A stretch of 64,000 nucleotides of DNA from Solibacillus sp040273735 (GCF_040273735.1 NZ_JBELZM010000003.1:182489-246488), one strand, 5' to 3'; shown: positions 23,949 through 32,867, numbered from the stretch's first letter. Program-made: numbers and translations. Notes: generated from the sequence alone by a model not told the origin.

Positions 23949-26336
23949 ATGAAAGTAATACCATACAACTTTAATGAAATTCCATCAGAAATTAAGAACA
24001 TGCCCAACTGGATCTTGTGGAAGGCAGAGAAAAAAGAAAATGGGAAGTTTACAAAAATCCCATATCAAGCTGACCCACTGGCACAGGGAGCAGAGGCAAG
24101 AGCAAACGACCCGAGAACGTGGTCCACTTTTGCGACAGCGGCCAAAATATACACTAATTCAAATGCTGATGGTATAGGTTTTGTATTTAGTCGCCGTGAC
24201 AGTTTTGTTGGAATCGACATTGATCATTGTGTGACCTACTCAGCAGACGATGAAAATCGCGAAAATCCAATCATTAGTGATTTTGCAAAAGAAGTAATTG
24301 AAATGCTAGATTCCTATACCGAATTTTCTGTTTCGGGTACTGGCGTTCACATCATTGTAAAGGGCAGCCTTCCACAAAGTGTGTGTGGTACTGGACGTAA
24401 AAACAGCAAGTTAGGATTGGAAATTTATCAGCATACCCGTTATTTCACAATGACTGGAATTAGAGAAAATTCAAATGAAATTATCGAACGTACAGATGAG
24501 CTCGTTGAATTTCTGGATAAATATTTTGACGACAGCGATTTACAAGGCCGACTCGTTAAATTACAAGACTATGAAAAAGATGAAGTTAAATTATCCAATG
24601 AGCAGCTTTGGGAGCGAATGTTCCGCAGTAAATCGGGTGATGAAATTCGATCGATGTTCAACGGAAATTTAATCAACAATGATCATTCATCAACGGACAT
24701 TGCCTTATGTAATCACCTGGCATTCTGGACAGGAAAGAGCGCAACAAGAATGGACGCAATGATGCGTGAGACAGCGCTCATGCGTCCGAAATGGGACCGC
24801 ATTACTTACGGTGATACAGGCGAAACATACGGTGAACGTACCATCGCAAAGGCTATTACCTCTACTACCACAACTGTATTGGACCATAAGCATGAAATTG
24901 AATATGCCGAATTTGATGTGTCCTCCACAGTAGAGGCAGTGGACGATGGAGAGGAAGTTAAACCGAAAAAGAAATTCCGTTTGAATGAATTAGGAAATGC
25001 AGAACGGATTGCTTATGAATACGGCCATGTTATCCGTTTCGTTAGTGAAATCGGTTGGATGCTTTGGGACGGAAAGCGTTGGAAGTACGACAACAAACTG
25101 CAAATCGAACGCATTGCTAATAAAGTTTTGCGCGAACTGGAAAAATCAGATGATGAAATGGAAGTGCGATGGGCTCGTTCTTGCGGTAAACGGAACATTC
25201 GGATGAACAGTATCAAAGACTTAATGCCGTTGGTTCCAGCTGAACGTGAAGAGTTTGATAAGCATAAATTCTTGTTCAACTGTTCAAATGGAATTTTGGA
25301 TTTACGAACTGGAAAACTGCAGCAACATGATCGTGACCTTCGTTTATCAAAACTGGCAAACGTAGAATTTGATGAAAGCGCACAATGTCCGACATGGTTG
25401 AAATTTCTTCAGCAAATCTTTAAAGGCGATGAAGAGCTCATTGATTACATGCAGCGACTAATCGGTTACAGCATGACAGGCGATATTTCTGAGCAAGGTA
25501 TGTATTTCCTTGTAGGTGGCGGTAGTAATGGTAAATCAACATTTATCAACATCATCAAAGCAATGATGGGTGATTATGGTTTGCAAACTAAATCAGATAC
25601 TTTCATCAAAAAGAAAAATGACGGTGCAAATAACGATATTGCCCGTTTGGTTGGCAGTCGATTCGTTTCTGCAGTGGAATCTGAAGAAGGCGAAAAACTC
25701 CAGGAATCACTTGTTAAAACAATTACAGGTGGAGAACCAATACTGGCGCGTTTCTTAAGACAAGAATTTTTCGAATTCACTCCAGAGTTTAAAGTGTTCT
25801 TCACGACAAACCATAAACCGATAATCGGCGGAGTTGATGAAGGAATTTGGCGCCGTGTAAAGATCATTCCGTTCACTTTAAATTTAGCCCCACATCAACG
25901 GGATAAAAAACTTGAAGAAAAACTTACGCTTGAAATGAGCGGGATCTTGAATTGGGCCATCGAAGGTTGCTTGAAATGGCAGCAGTCGGGATTAAAAGAA
26001 CCGAAAGTGGTAGTGGATGCAACCGGCAACTACAAAGAAGAAATGGATATTCTCGGACCATTCCTAGAAGAACGTTGTTATATGAACCCTAAAGATATAA
26101 ATACCAAAATCGAAGCGAAAGAACTCTACAATATTTATTCAAATTGGTGCTATGCAGCAGGTGAACGTTCCATTTCCAATCGTTCGTTTTATCGGATGCT
26201 CGAAACGAAAGGATTTGGAAAAAGTAAAGGCGCAGGTAACAAAATGTATTTGGTTGGAATTACCATTCAAGAACGAAAACCAGTTACTGAACCAGTTATC
26301 GAAAATGAAAAAACAGGCGGTTTTAAGCTCTCTTAA
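23949..26336 (+). CDS. Primase-helicase (AEP primase plus D5/SF3 helicase)
   Basis: About 795 aa from ATG 23949, preceded by AGGTGAG. The N-terminal AEP-type primase has GIDIDH (metal-binding acidic pair), SGTGVHIIVKG and LEIYQHTRYFTMTG. A central D5-N region runs from about 390 (HKFLFNCSNGILDLRTGKL). The C-terminal SF3 helicase has Walker A GGGSNGKSTF (about 525), Walker B-like RFVSAVESEE, and VFFTTNHKP as the motif C region. A single protein can therefore prime and unwind phage DNA. An AT-rich repeat region follows directly. Confidence 0.9.
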   Translation: MKVIPYNFNEIPSEIKNMPNWILWKAEKKENGKFTKIPYQADPLAQGAEARANDPRTWSTFATAAKIYTNSNADGIGFVFSRRDSFVGIDIDHCVTYSADDENRENPIISDFAKEVIEMLDSYTEFSVSGTGVHIIVKGSLPQSVCGTGRKNSKLGLEIYQHTRYFTMTGIRENSNEIIERTDELVEFLDKYFDDSDLQGRLVKLQDYEKDEVKLSNEQLWERMFRSKSGDEIRSMFNGNLINNDHSSTDIALCNHLAFWTGKSATRMDAMMRETALMRPKWDRITYGDTGETYGERTIAKAITSTTTTVLDHKHEIEYAEFDVSSTVEAVDDGEEVKPKKKFRLNELGNAERIAYEYGHVIRFVSEIGWMLWDGKRWKYDNKLQIERIANKVLRELEKSDDEMEVRWARSCGKRNIRMNSIKDLMPLVPAEREEFDKHKFLFNCSNGILDLRTGKLQQHDRDLRLSKLANVEFDESAQCPTWLKFLQQIFKGDEELIDYMQRLIGYSMTGDISEQGMYFLVGGGSNGKSTFINIIKAMMGDYGLQTKSDTFIKKKNDGANNDIARLVGSRFVSAVESEEGEKLQESLVKTITGGEPILARFLRQEFFEFTPEFKVFFTTNHKPIIGGVDEGIWRRVKIIPFTLNLAPHQRDKKLEEKLTLEMSGILNWAIEGCLKWQQSGLKEPKVVVDATGNYKEEMDILGPFLEERCYMNPKDINTKIEAKELYNIYSNWCYAAGERSISNRSFYRMLETKGFGKSKGAGNKMYLVGITIQERKPVTEPVIENEKTGGFKLS

Positions 26337-26620
26337 TAACTAAAGTTAGTTTAAATAACTATTTTATAGATTGCTATAAACGCAGTAGTATCAAGGGTTT
26401 GAAGGTTGTTTTTTAGTTAAATAGTTACTTTAGTTATTTATTTTGGGGTTAATTAAAAAAATAAAAATAAAAATAAATATATATATAGAGCCTTTATACA
26501 AAATAACGATAACTATGCTAACTTTTTTAACTAAAAAACTAATCAATACCTTGTGGCTGTAGTGTTTTAAGGGTGTTATTTTAAATAACTTTTAGTGTTA
26601 TTTAGGGGTTATTTAGTTAC
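26337..26620. other. AT-rich repeat region, candidate replication origin
   Basis: Between the primase-helicase stop and the next gene, GTTATTTA or its complement occurs five times: 26352, 26433, 26582, 26597 and 26608. In the middle is a long A/T tract (about 26450-26490) ending in an alternating TA run. Iterated short sites beside an A/T-rich unwinding region, next to the replication gene, fit a phage origin. Function is inferred. Confidence 0.45.
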
Positions 26621-26654
26621 TTTTTTAAATTTAATTCTAGCATTATTTGGAAAA

Positions 26655-27092
26655 GTGGTGAGAGTTATAGTTTTATTCGTTTTATCTCGAATATGGAAAT
26701 TTGGCGGAATTATTGAACGTGATAAAAATGATGGTCAACTCGAATTGAAAAATCATCAAAATATACCAAACGAAGTTTTGAAGGCAGCTGATCCAATTTT
26801 CCCCGAGATTGATGCGTATCTAAAATCTGTGGAAGGCATGAATGCAGCTGACAAAACGCTTTGGAAGATGATAACCGTATTTGCAGGATGGCAGAAAAAC
26901 GATTCGATTACGAATTTCTTAAACAATGATCCAGTCGCATTAAATCTATTCCTAGATTACCAGGCGAAGTTGAACGGTAACGGATGGCATGACATTTATG
27001 AGGACTGGCGACAATACGAAAATGATGAATCGACAAAATTTAAAAATGAAATCTATGCAAGGGCAGTCGCGTTTGCAAAGAAAGGAGCGTAA
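26655..27092 (+). CDS. Hypothetical phage replication-region protein
   Basis: About 145 aa. The start is uncertain. GTG 26655 or 26658 are the likeliest, with a weak GGAAAAG, because the longer frame to GTG 26595 runs through the repeat region. The body (ADPIFPEIDAYLKSVEGMN...DYQAKLNGNGWHDIYEDWR) is hydrophilic and helical. It is followed 8 bp later by the ERCC4 nuclease. No family recognised. Confidence 0.55.
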   Translation: MVRVIVLFVLSRIWKFGGIIERDKNDGQLELKNHQNIPNEVLKAADPIFPEIDAYLKSVEGMNAADKTLWKMITVFAGWQKNDSITNFLNNDPVALNLFLDYQAKLNGNGWHDIYEDWRQYENDESTKFKNEIYARAVAFAKKGA

Positions 27093-27099
27093 TTGAAAA

Positions 27100-27648
27100 T
27101 TGATACGCTACAAATACAACGACAAAGAAATCGATGCGATTCTAAAACATTTAACAATAATCATGGACACACGCGAAAAATCAGCTTTGCACATTCTTGA
27201 ATATTTCAAGCAGAAAAACATTGCCATGAAAGTTCAAAAATTAGATACGGGCGATTATAGCTTTATGATTCCGAGTAATGATGAAACTTTAAAATACGGG
27301 ATTACCCGAGATTTATATTTCAATAGTTTCGTAGAACGTAAAAACTCATTGGACGAGATATGCGGCAACTTACAAAAGGACACGCAGCAAGCATTTATTA
27401 ATGAGCTTATACGTAGCCAGGATAGCAAGTTTGTATTGTTTGTGGAGGACCCGAATTTCGATGAAAACCTAGCGAAAGGAAATTATCGTAGCAAGTATGA
27501 TCCAAAAGCATTGAAGGGCCGACTTGAATCATTTAAAGCGAAATATAACTTTGAAATTGTACCCATGAGTAAAAATATCATTGCCCACAATTTGTATCAC
27601 CGGTTTTTATATCAAGCAAGGCATTACCTAAAAAACGGGGTGTTTTAA
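27100..27648 (+). CDS. ERCC4-domain nuclease
   Basis: 182 aa, TTG start with AAAGGAG 12 bp upstream. IIMDTREKS, LDTGDYSF and FVERKNSLDEICGNL give the XPF/Mus81-type active site (D...GDY...ERK-x3-D). It probably cuts branched DNA during replication or recombination, in place of a RusA-type resolvase, which is absent here. Overlap-free spacing to the next gene (1 bp) indicates one operon. Confidence 0.88.
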   Translation: MIRYKYNDKEIDAILKHLTIIMDTREKSALHILEYFKQKNIAMKVQKLDTGDYSFMIPSNDETLKYGITRDLYFNSFVERKNSLDEICGNLQKDTQQAFINELIRSQDSKFVLFVEDPNFDENLAKGNYRSKYDPKALKGRLESFKAKYNFEIVPMSKNIIAHNLYHRFLYQARHYLKNGVF

Positions 27649-27894
27649 ATGACAAAGCTTAACACGTTGATTCAAAAATGCGAGACGCAGAAAGTGGTAA
27701 GCGCAAAGCTTGTCAAAGGGGTCTTGGGGCATTTACGTTCAGAAGAACTGAAATTGAAGAAGAAACATAGTAAAGCAGCACATGAAAAGAATATTGAGTA
27801 TCAAGCTCTTAAAAAGCAGTTTGGAGAACTAAGGCGTGAAAATACCGCATTAAGACGGGAGTTAGAGAAGTATAGAGCGGAGGAAAACAAATGA
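27649..27894 (+). CDS. Hypothetical coiled-coil protein
   Basis: 81 aa, lysine-rich. The C-terminal two thirds are a continuous coiled coil (EYQALKKQFGELRRENTALRRELEKY). It follows the nuclease gene directly. Function unknown. Confidence 0.6.
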   Translation: MTKLNTLIQKCETQKVVSAKLVKGVLGHLRSEELKLKKKHSKAAHEKNIEYQALKKQFGELRRENTALRRELEKYRAEENK

Positions 27895-27903
27895 GGTGTT
27901 CTA

Positions 27904-28104
27904 ATGCAAACACTGAATAAAAACGGCATACCGCAATGGGTGCCAAAGCATAAACGTAAACGTGAACGGAAGCCATTAACTATACAGTTACCAATGAGAC
28001 GATTCGCATTAATCGATGATGAAGCAGAAGTTGAGGTCGTGGTGCCTCACTTCTCGCCGATTGTGGATGTATTGACTAAGGATGGATGGAGGGAAATCCA
28101 TTGA
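27904..28104 (+). CDS. Hypothetical phage protein, 66 aa
   Basis: The N-terminus is strongly basic (WVPKHKRKRERKPLTIQL), followed by an acidic beta-rich part. GAGGTG lies before the ATG at 27904. No family recognised. Confidence 0.55.
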   Translation: MQTLNKNGIPQWVPKHKRKRERKPLTIQLPMRRFALIDDEAEVEVVVPHFSPIVDVLTKDGWREIH

Positions 28105-28166
28105 AGAAGAAATCAAGAATCATCCTAGATTGGCTCGTTTATTTGGTGGATCGGTGGATTAAGTGA
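28101..28166 (+). CDS. Possible 21-aa peptide
   Basis: TTG 28101 overlaps the preceding stop (CATTGA) and has GGAGGG at a good distance. It encodes KKKSRIILDWLVYLVDRW-type basic/hydrophobic sequence that could be a short membrane-associated helix. Translation is not proven. Confidence 0.35.
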   Translation: MKKKSRIILDWLVYLVDRWIK

Positions 28167-28180
28167 AAGAGGTGAAATAA

Positions 28181-29173
28181 ATGCAGCTAAAGTTACTATC
28201 ACTTTTTGGTGGAATTGGAGCAGATATAAAAGCTGCAAAGCGATTGGGTGTAAAAGTAAAAACAATTGATTATGTGGAGTGGAAAGAAAATCGAGTGAAA
28301 GCCTACAACGCAATGAATCCATTTCGTTATAAAACACAGGATGTTCGTACTTGGGATTTAAAGCCAGACATTTTAGTTCACGGCAGTCCATGCCAGGATA
28401 ATTCAGCAGCCAATCATAACAACGATAAAGGCCGTTCGGAATTGCTCCTGGAAACTATTAGGATCATAAAGGAAATGGGAGAATGGCGTCCTAAATTTGT
28501 AATTTGGGAAAACGTTCGTGGTGCGCTCTTTAAAGCCAAGCGTCCAATATTCGATGAATATTTGCGAGAAATGGAATCATTGGGATATACAAATAATTTT
28601 AACATCGAAAATGCAATGGATTACGGATTGCCTCAAACTAGAGAACGAGTTTTTTGTGTATCTGTGCTAGGCAAAGAGAAATTCGATTTTAGCAAAATGA
28701 AAAAACGACCTTTACGTCCCATGAGCGATTTTCAGCAGCCGGAACATGAAATCGAAAACATTGAAAAATATGTAGTGAATATTCCATCTATGCTCAATAG
28801 ATTAGAAGATTTAGCAAGTGCAGAAGAAATCGAAGCTAATAAATCTAAATTCCGATACATCAAAACCATTATTGATACATGCAATACGATCACTGAACGT
28901 CCAGATCGTTGCCCAGCAGCAGGCGTATTTAAAATGGCAGATGGTCGCTATCGTTATCCGACTGAAAGAGAGTGGTGGCGATTGATGGATTTCGATGATG
29001 AAGATTTCGATTTAATGCTTGATGTATTTCCGATAAAACCACATCAAAGGAGCGCGACATTATACGCATTGGCAGGCAATAGTATAGCGGTGTGTGTACT
29101 AGAAGCGATATTTGAAGTCATTTTATCTGATGATTATGCAATGAAATGTGACGAACAATTACAGTTAATTTAA
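28181..29173 (+). CDS. DNA (cytosine-5) methyltransferase
   Basis: 330 aa. All key C5-MTase motifs are visible: I LFGGIGADI (about 7-15), IV GSPCQDNS with the catalytic Cys (about 69-76), VI WENVRGAL, VIII PQTRERVF and X LAGNSIAV near the C-terminus. No restriction partner is nearby. This looks like an orphan phage methylase protecting phage DNA from host restriction. Recognition sequence unknown. Confidence 0.93.
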   Translation: MQLKLLSLFGGIGADIKAAKRLGVKVKTIDYVEWKENRVKAYNAMNPFRYKTQDVRTWDLKPDILVHGSPCQDNSAANHNNDKGRSELLLETIRIIKEMGEWRPKFVIWENVRGALFKAKRPIFDEYLREMESLGYTNNFNIENAMDYGLPQTRERVFCVSVLGKEKFDFSKMKKRPLRPMSDFQQPEHEIENIEKYVVNIPSMLNRLEDLASAEEIEANKSKFRYIKTIIDTCNTITERPDRCPAAGVFKMADGRYRYPTEREWWRLMDFDDEDFDLMLDVFPIKPHQRSATLYALAGNSIAVCVLEAIFEVILSDDYAMKCDEQLQLI

Positions 29174-29189
29174 CCAGGAGGAAACAATT

Positions 29190-29489
29190 ATGAACGAATT
29201 AATTAAACAAGTAGAGCAATGGTCAATTAATAAAGGATTGGACAAAGCTGAATCTAGTAAACAATTTTTGAAAGTTACAGAGGAAGTCGGGGAAGTTGCA
29301 GCAGCACTTGCTCGTAATGATAAAGATGCTTTGCGTGATGGTATTGGCGATGTGGTTGTGACCTTAATCATTCTTGCTCAACAAAACGGCATGGATTTAA
29401 CTGAATGTTTAAGCTGCGCCTATGACGAAATCAAAGGGCGAACAGGCAAGATGGTAAATGGTGTGTTCGTAAAGTCCAGTGACCTTTAA
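29190..29489 (+). CDS. MazG-like nucleotide pyrophosphohydrolase
   Basis: 99 aa, a short single MazG domain. EEVGEVAAAL and DGIGDVVVTLIILAQ provide the ExxE...D-x-x-D metal-binding acidic residues. It hydrolyses (d)NTPs or alarmone-like nucleotides in related phages; the substrate here is unknown. AGGAGG precedes the ATG. Confidence 0.85.
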   Translation: MNELIKQVEQWSINKGLDKAESSKQFLKVTEEVGEVAAALARNDKDALRDGIGDVVVTLIILAQQNGMDLTECLSCAYDEIKGRTGKMVNGVFVKSSDL

Positions 29490-29516
29490 TTATTTGTGGA
29501 AGGCGAGTTGATATAA

Positions 29517-29714
29517 ATGGCTAATCGTGGCAGACCGAAAGATACGAGTGATTATGCATTGTATAAAGGTGATAATTTGTTAGCAATTGGCACACTGGAT
29601 GAATTGGCAGAATTTCGAGGGGTATCACGAAACACGATTTATTGGTATTCGATGCCTGCTAATAAAAGACAAGACCGAGGCAATAAGGTTGTGGCTATCA
29701 AATTAGAAGATTGA
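29517..29714 (+). CDS. Hypothetical HTH-like phage protein
   Basis: 65 aa. GTLDELAEFRGVSRNTIYWYSMP reads as a helix-turn-helix, preceded by a beta-like segment YKGDNLLAIG. Similar small proteins are common upstream of late activators in Firmicutes phages. DNA binding is inferred. Confidence 0.6.
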   Translation: MANRGRPKDTSDYALYKGDNLLAIGTLDELAEFRGVSRNTIYWYSMPANKRQDRGNKVVAIKLED

Positions 29715-29723
29715 GGTGATTTC

Positions 29724-29948
29724 ATGCACCAACAAAATGACAACTTAACCGAACACGAGGAAAGAATGTGGGAGCATTACAAGAAAATCGAATCTGAAAA
29801 CTACAGCTTAAAGAATCAACTCAAAAATAAAAACGCGATTATCAAGGATTGGCAAAAGTCATATAGCGCTTTGAATAAAAAGTACAAGCTGCTTTTAGAT
29901 AATAGAAAGCCACGTTTCCGAAACAAAGGCAAAAAGAAAATTAAGTGA
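29724..29948 (+). CDS. Hypothetical coiled-coil protein, 74 aa
   Basis: Coiled coil (ERMWEHYKKIESENYSLKNQ and following) with a very basic C-terminus ending KPRFRNKGKKKIK. Function unknown. Confidence 0.55.
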   Translation: MHQQNDNLTEHEERMWEHYKKIESENYSLKNQLKNKNAIIKDWQKSYSALNKKYKLLLDNRKPRFRNKGKKKIK

Positions 29949-29960
29949 GGAGTGGACATC

Positions 29961-30356
29961 ATGACTGATAATGAGTTACTGGAAAAACGTTTAGAGATTC
30001 TGGAACAGATTAATCGCATTTCATCTTTTTGTCTCTGTGACAATACCAATACCAAACAAAGCTGCGAGCATTGCGAAAAGATGAAGTCATTAGGCGATCA
30101 ATTACTCAAACTGATTAAGCCGCGAAAAATCATTAAATCCGATGGCACCTTAACGGAAGGCGTAATGGTAGAACGTCGTAAAAGGTCTAAGCCGAAAGAG
30201 TTCACAATTGAAGAATATCTATTGGCTAGAATCAAGGGTTTAACAGATACACAATTTGCCTCAACTGTTTCGATGGGCTCCAGAACTTTTGTTAGATGGA
30301 AGAGTAATAATCTTAAAGAAATCAATCGAGTGAAGAAGAAAATGAAAGTTAAATAA
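29961..30356 (+). CDS. Hypothetical phage protein with C-terminal HTH-like region
   Basis: 131 aa from ATG 29961 after GAGGAG. The N-terminal half has a CDN-TNTKQSCEHCEK cysteine cluster that may bind metal. The C-terminal half (EYLLARIKGLTDTQFASTVSM, then RTFVRWKSNN) resembles an HTH that recognises DNA. It lies three genes before the late activator. Confidence 0.55.
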   Translation: MTDNELLEKRLEILEQINRISSFCLCDNTNTKQSCEHCEKMKSLGDQLLKLIKPRKIIKSDGTLTEGVMVERRKRSKPKEFTIEEYLLARIKGLTDTQFASTVSMGSRTFVRWKSNNLKEINRVKKKMKVK

Positions 30357-30502
30357 GACATATATCAATTTGAAGTGATTTAAGTGCGATTCTAGGTGTT
30401 TTAATTCATTACCTACCAAATACACCAAAATGGATCTAAAACGTCTACAATCGAACGCTAGATAGGCAGAATCGCATGTTGTTAAGTTATGGAGGTGCAA
30501 AT

Positions 30503-30694
30503 ATGAACGTTGCACAAAATATTAAAGCTAATCGCACAAAATTGGGACTAACTCAAAAACAGTTAGCGGAAAAGGTCAATAAATCAGAAGTTGCCATTCG
30601 TATGTGGGAATTAGGTAAGAATGAGCCGACATTAAGTAGTCTATTGATTCTTAAAAATATATTTGAAGTTACATTGGACGAATTAGTCGAATGA
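30503..30694 (+). CDS. XRE family HTH regulator
   Basis: 63 aa from ATG 30503 (GGAGG upstream). A complete XRE fold: IKANRTKLGLTQKQLAEKVN, then EVAIRMWELGKNEPTLSSLL. A third phage HTH protein, distinct from the CI and Cro-like ones, directly before the RinA-like gene. It may time late expression. The 146-bp gap before it shows no gene. Confidence 0.8.
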   Translation: MNVAQNIKANRTKLGLTQKQLAEKVNKSEVAIRMWELGKNEPTLSSLLILKNIFEVTLDELVE

Positions 30695-30710
30695 TTGTGG
30701 AGGACAAATT

Positions 30711-31127
30711 ATGAAACTATCAAGGCACGACATTCAGAAACTTGAAGATTATTGGATTAATCTTGAGGAATATAAAAAACAGCTAAAGTATCGTGAATGG
30801 GAGTTGCTTAATCCACATCAGGCAGAAGATACAAATATGGGTGGAGGTAGAGCCAATCGGATTTCCGATACAACAGGCAATCGAGCAATCATGTTAGCGG
30901 AAGATGATTTATATAAGAACTTGCAGCGTATCATTAACGGCATTGAACGATTATATATTTCATTAAATGACGATGAAAAAACAATTGTCGATATGCGTTA
31001 TCGTACCAAGCGAGGTTATAACGAGTGGGAAGACATCGCTTATGAGTTGGGTTATTCGCGTAGGAAGGTTTTGAAGATACGGGATAATCTTATTGATAGG
31101 ACAGCTTTGGAAATTAAGTTTGTATAG
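30711..31127 (+). CDS. RinA-family late transcription activator
   Basis: 138 aa. WELLNPHQAEDTNMGGGRANRISDTTG is the RinA/ArpU signature segment. The C-terminal EWEDIAYELGYSRRKVLKIRDN is a sigma70-region-4-like HTH. In staphylococcal phages RinA switches on packaging and structural genes. Its position at the end of the early region is the same, and its targets should lie upstream of the terminase genes. Confidence 0.85.
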   Translation: MKLSRHDIQKLEDYWINLEEYKKQLKYREWELLNPHQAEDTNMGGGRANRISDTTGNRAIMLAEDDLYKNLQRIINGIERLYISLNDDEKTIVDMRYRTKRGYNEWEDIAYELGYSRRKVLKIRDNLIDRTALEIKFV

Positions 31128-31153
31128 AAATAAATATGTCGGGTGGTGTGATT

Positions 31154-31609
31154 GTGAAAAGGGTTTTAGATGCTTGTTGTGGCAGTCGGATGTTCTGGTT
31201 CGATAAACAAAATGATGATGTACTTTTTATGGATAAACGCACTGAATACGAAAAACTAGAAACTGGACATGTTATCAATGTGAATCCAGATGTTGTAGGT
31301 GATTTCAGGAATATGCCATTTGAGAACGAACAATTTTGGCATGTTGTATTTGATCCACCTCATTTATTATACGCAGGCACTAAATCATGGCTTGCTAAAA
31401 AATATGGTCGGCTAGATAAAGATACTTGGCCAGATGATTTGAAAAAAGGTTTTGAAGAATGCATGAGGGTTTTGAAGCCAAACGGGACACTTGTTTTTAA
31501 GTGGAACGAGGACCAGATACCATTGAAGGATGTTTTAAAATGTTTTGACTTTCAGCCGCTCTATGGAAATAAACGAGCGAAAACACATTGGATTGTTTAT
31601 ATGAAGTAG
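31154..31609 (+). CDS. SAM-dependent methyltransferase (DPPH motif)
   Basis: About 151 aa from GTG 31154 (GGGTGGTG upstream); ATG 31136 is also possible. VLDACCGSRMFWF is the SAM-binding motif I, and VVFDPPHLLYAG the DPPY-type catalytic motif of amino methyltransferases. ECMRVLKPNGTLVFKW is a typical class-I strand. It is compact, with no target-recognition domain. Adenine-N6 DNA methylation is a guess; a small-molecule or RNA target is possible. Confidence 0.75.
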   Translation: MKRVLDACCGSRMFWFDKQNDDVLFMDKRTEYEKLETGHVINVNPDVVGDFRNMPFENEQFWHVVFDPPHLLYAGTKSWLAKKYGRLDKDTWPDDLKKGFEECMRVLKPNGTLVFKWNEDQIPLKDVLKCFDFQPLYGNKRAKTHWIVYMK

Positions 31610-31823
31610 TAGCTCAATTTCATGATAACTTAATAATGCACTTTGCAATTTATAGAAGTACCGTAAAAAACAGTGTAAATTGATAACATACCATAATTTA
31701 AACAAACCAAATATCATATTAAAGTCGTTGGCGATTGCTGAAGGCTTTTAATTATCAAATTCGTATCATTCTATTGAATCCCTATTTAATTTACAATTAT
31801 AAGTGGATGGGGGTGAGTAGAAT

Positions 31824-32132
31824 ATGGAATGGTTATGGACGTGGAATGGTAAGTTCTTTGGTTATAGAGATGGCGAAGACCTCTGGACATATAAAGGGCA
31901 CCATATAGGAAAATTTTATGGTGATGAAGTATATGATAAATCGGGTCGCTATTTGGGAGAGATTATGGATAGAAATAGACTAATCACTAATATAAGTAAA
32001 AAGGGATATAAAAATTTCGGTTTTCACCCGTACGCTAATAGAGCTAGTTATGCAAAGTACGCTGATTATGCAGGTTACGCAATGTATGCAGGTTATGAGG
32101 AATTTTTTTCCGTTGAACAATTTGTTAATTAA
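31824..32132 (+). CDS. 4-fold beta flower-like protein
   Basis: 102 aa. Consecutive short beta units start WNGKFFGYRDGEDLWTYKG, then HHIGKFYGDEVYDKSGRYLG and EIMDRNRLITN, as in proteins annotated 4-fold beta flower. The C-terminus has a tyrosine-rich near-repeat (YAKYADYAGYAMYAGY). Not a virion or replication gene. It lies in a terminator-bounded segment after the methyltransferase, 214 bp from it. Likely lysogenic cargo, function unknown. Confidence 0.65.
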   Translation: MEWLWTWNGKFFGYRDGEDLWTYKGHHIGKFYGDEVYDKSGRYLGEIMDRNRLITNISKKGYKNFGFHPYANRASYAKYADYAGYAMYAGYEEFFSVEQFVN

Positions 32133-32142
32133 ACTTTGAGTC

Positions 32143-32173
32143 ATCACTCGATTGAGTGGTGGCTTTTTATTAT
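32143..32173 (+). terminator. Terminator upstream of the two-TM gene
   Basis: ATCACTC and GAGTGGT form a stem around GATT, then GGCTTTTTATTAT. The last 15 bases (GTGGCTTTTTATTAT, 32159-32173) recur at 32853-32867 behind the next gene. Confidence 0.75.
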
Positions 32174-32234
32174 TAGGAATATAGTAGTGACAATCATTTC
32201 CATTCACATTATGATTAGTGTGGAGGGAAAGAAA

Positions 32235-32819
32235 ATGAACTGGGATTTGAAAGATTTTATCATAGCTACTACATTAGGGCTAATGTGTATTTTATCAACG
32301 TTCACTTTAGTTGATTGGTTTATAGAAAAAGATAGTGCGATAGGGGTCGGAGTTGCTATCGGATTTATTGGGGCAATTTTAGGCGGAGTAATCTCGGGTT
32401 TGTTAACATTATTTGGTGTTAAGTTAACAATGGAGAGTTCAACTAAACAAGTAAACAATACTTTATTAGAGCAACAAAGATTAAGAGAAGAAGAGTTAAT
32501 AAATAATGCAATTAAAGACCGGTTGCTTTTACTGTACAACCCACTATATACACTGATAAATGTAAATCATTTTAAGTATGGCGCACATGATTTTGAAAAT
32601 TTAACAAAAGAAGAACAACTCGATATTATTAATATAATTGCAAAAAATGAAATCTATGCAGATGAAGAACTGTATATTAAAATACTTGAAATCAATTGGG
32701 CATATAAGGAAAAAGATTATGTGTGGATTAACCAGTTATATCGTGAAATGGGCGATATAGTAACGGACACTATATCAATCATGAAAGATCAGTTAAAGTT
32801 ACCTAAACGAGAATTATAA
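32235..32819 (+). CDS. Two-transmembrane cargo protein
   Basis: 194 aa from ATG 32235 (GGAGGG upstream; the frame is open further 5'). Two hydrophobic spans are at about 10-29 and 38-62, the second glycine-rich (GVAIGFIGAILGGVISG). A cytosolic helical domain with a charged segment (EQQRLREEELINNAIKDRLLLLYN) follows. The layout is common in phage superinfection-exclusion and abortive-infection membrane proteins, but no family is recognised. The gene stands alone between two near-identical terminators. Confidence 0.65.
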   Translation: MNWDLKDFIIATTLGLMCILSTFTLVDWFIEKDSAIGVGVAIGFIGAILGGVISGLLTLFGVKLTMESSTKQVNNTLLEQQRLREEELINNAIKDRLLLLYNPLYTLINVNHFKYGAHDFENLTKEEQLDIINIIAKNEIYADEELYIKILEINWAYKEKDYVWINQLYREMGDIVTDTISIMKDQLKLPKREL

Positions 32820-32833
32820 GAGATTTGTAATTA

Positions 32834-32867
32834 GTCACTCATTAAATTGTGAGTGGCTTTTTATTAT
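32834..32867 (+). terminator. Terminator downstream of the two-TM gene
   Basis: GTCACTCA pairs with TGAGTGGC around an 8-base loop, then TTTTTATTAT. It shares its last 15 bases with the terminator at 32143-32173, so the two flank the gene like cassette boundaries. Confidence 0.75.
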
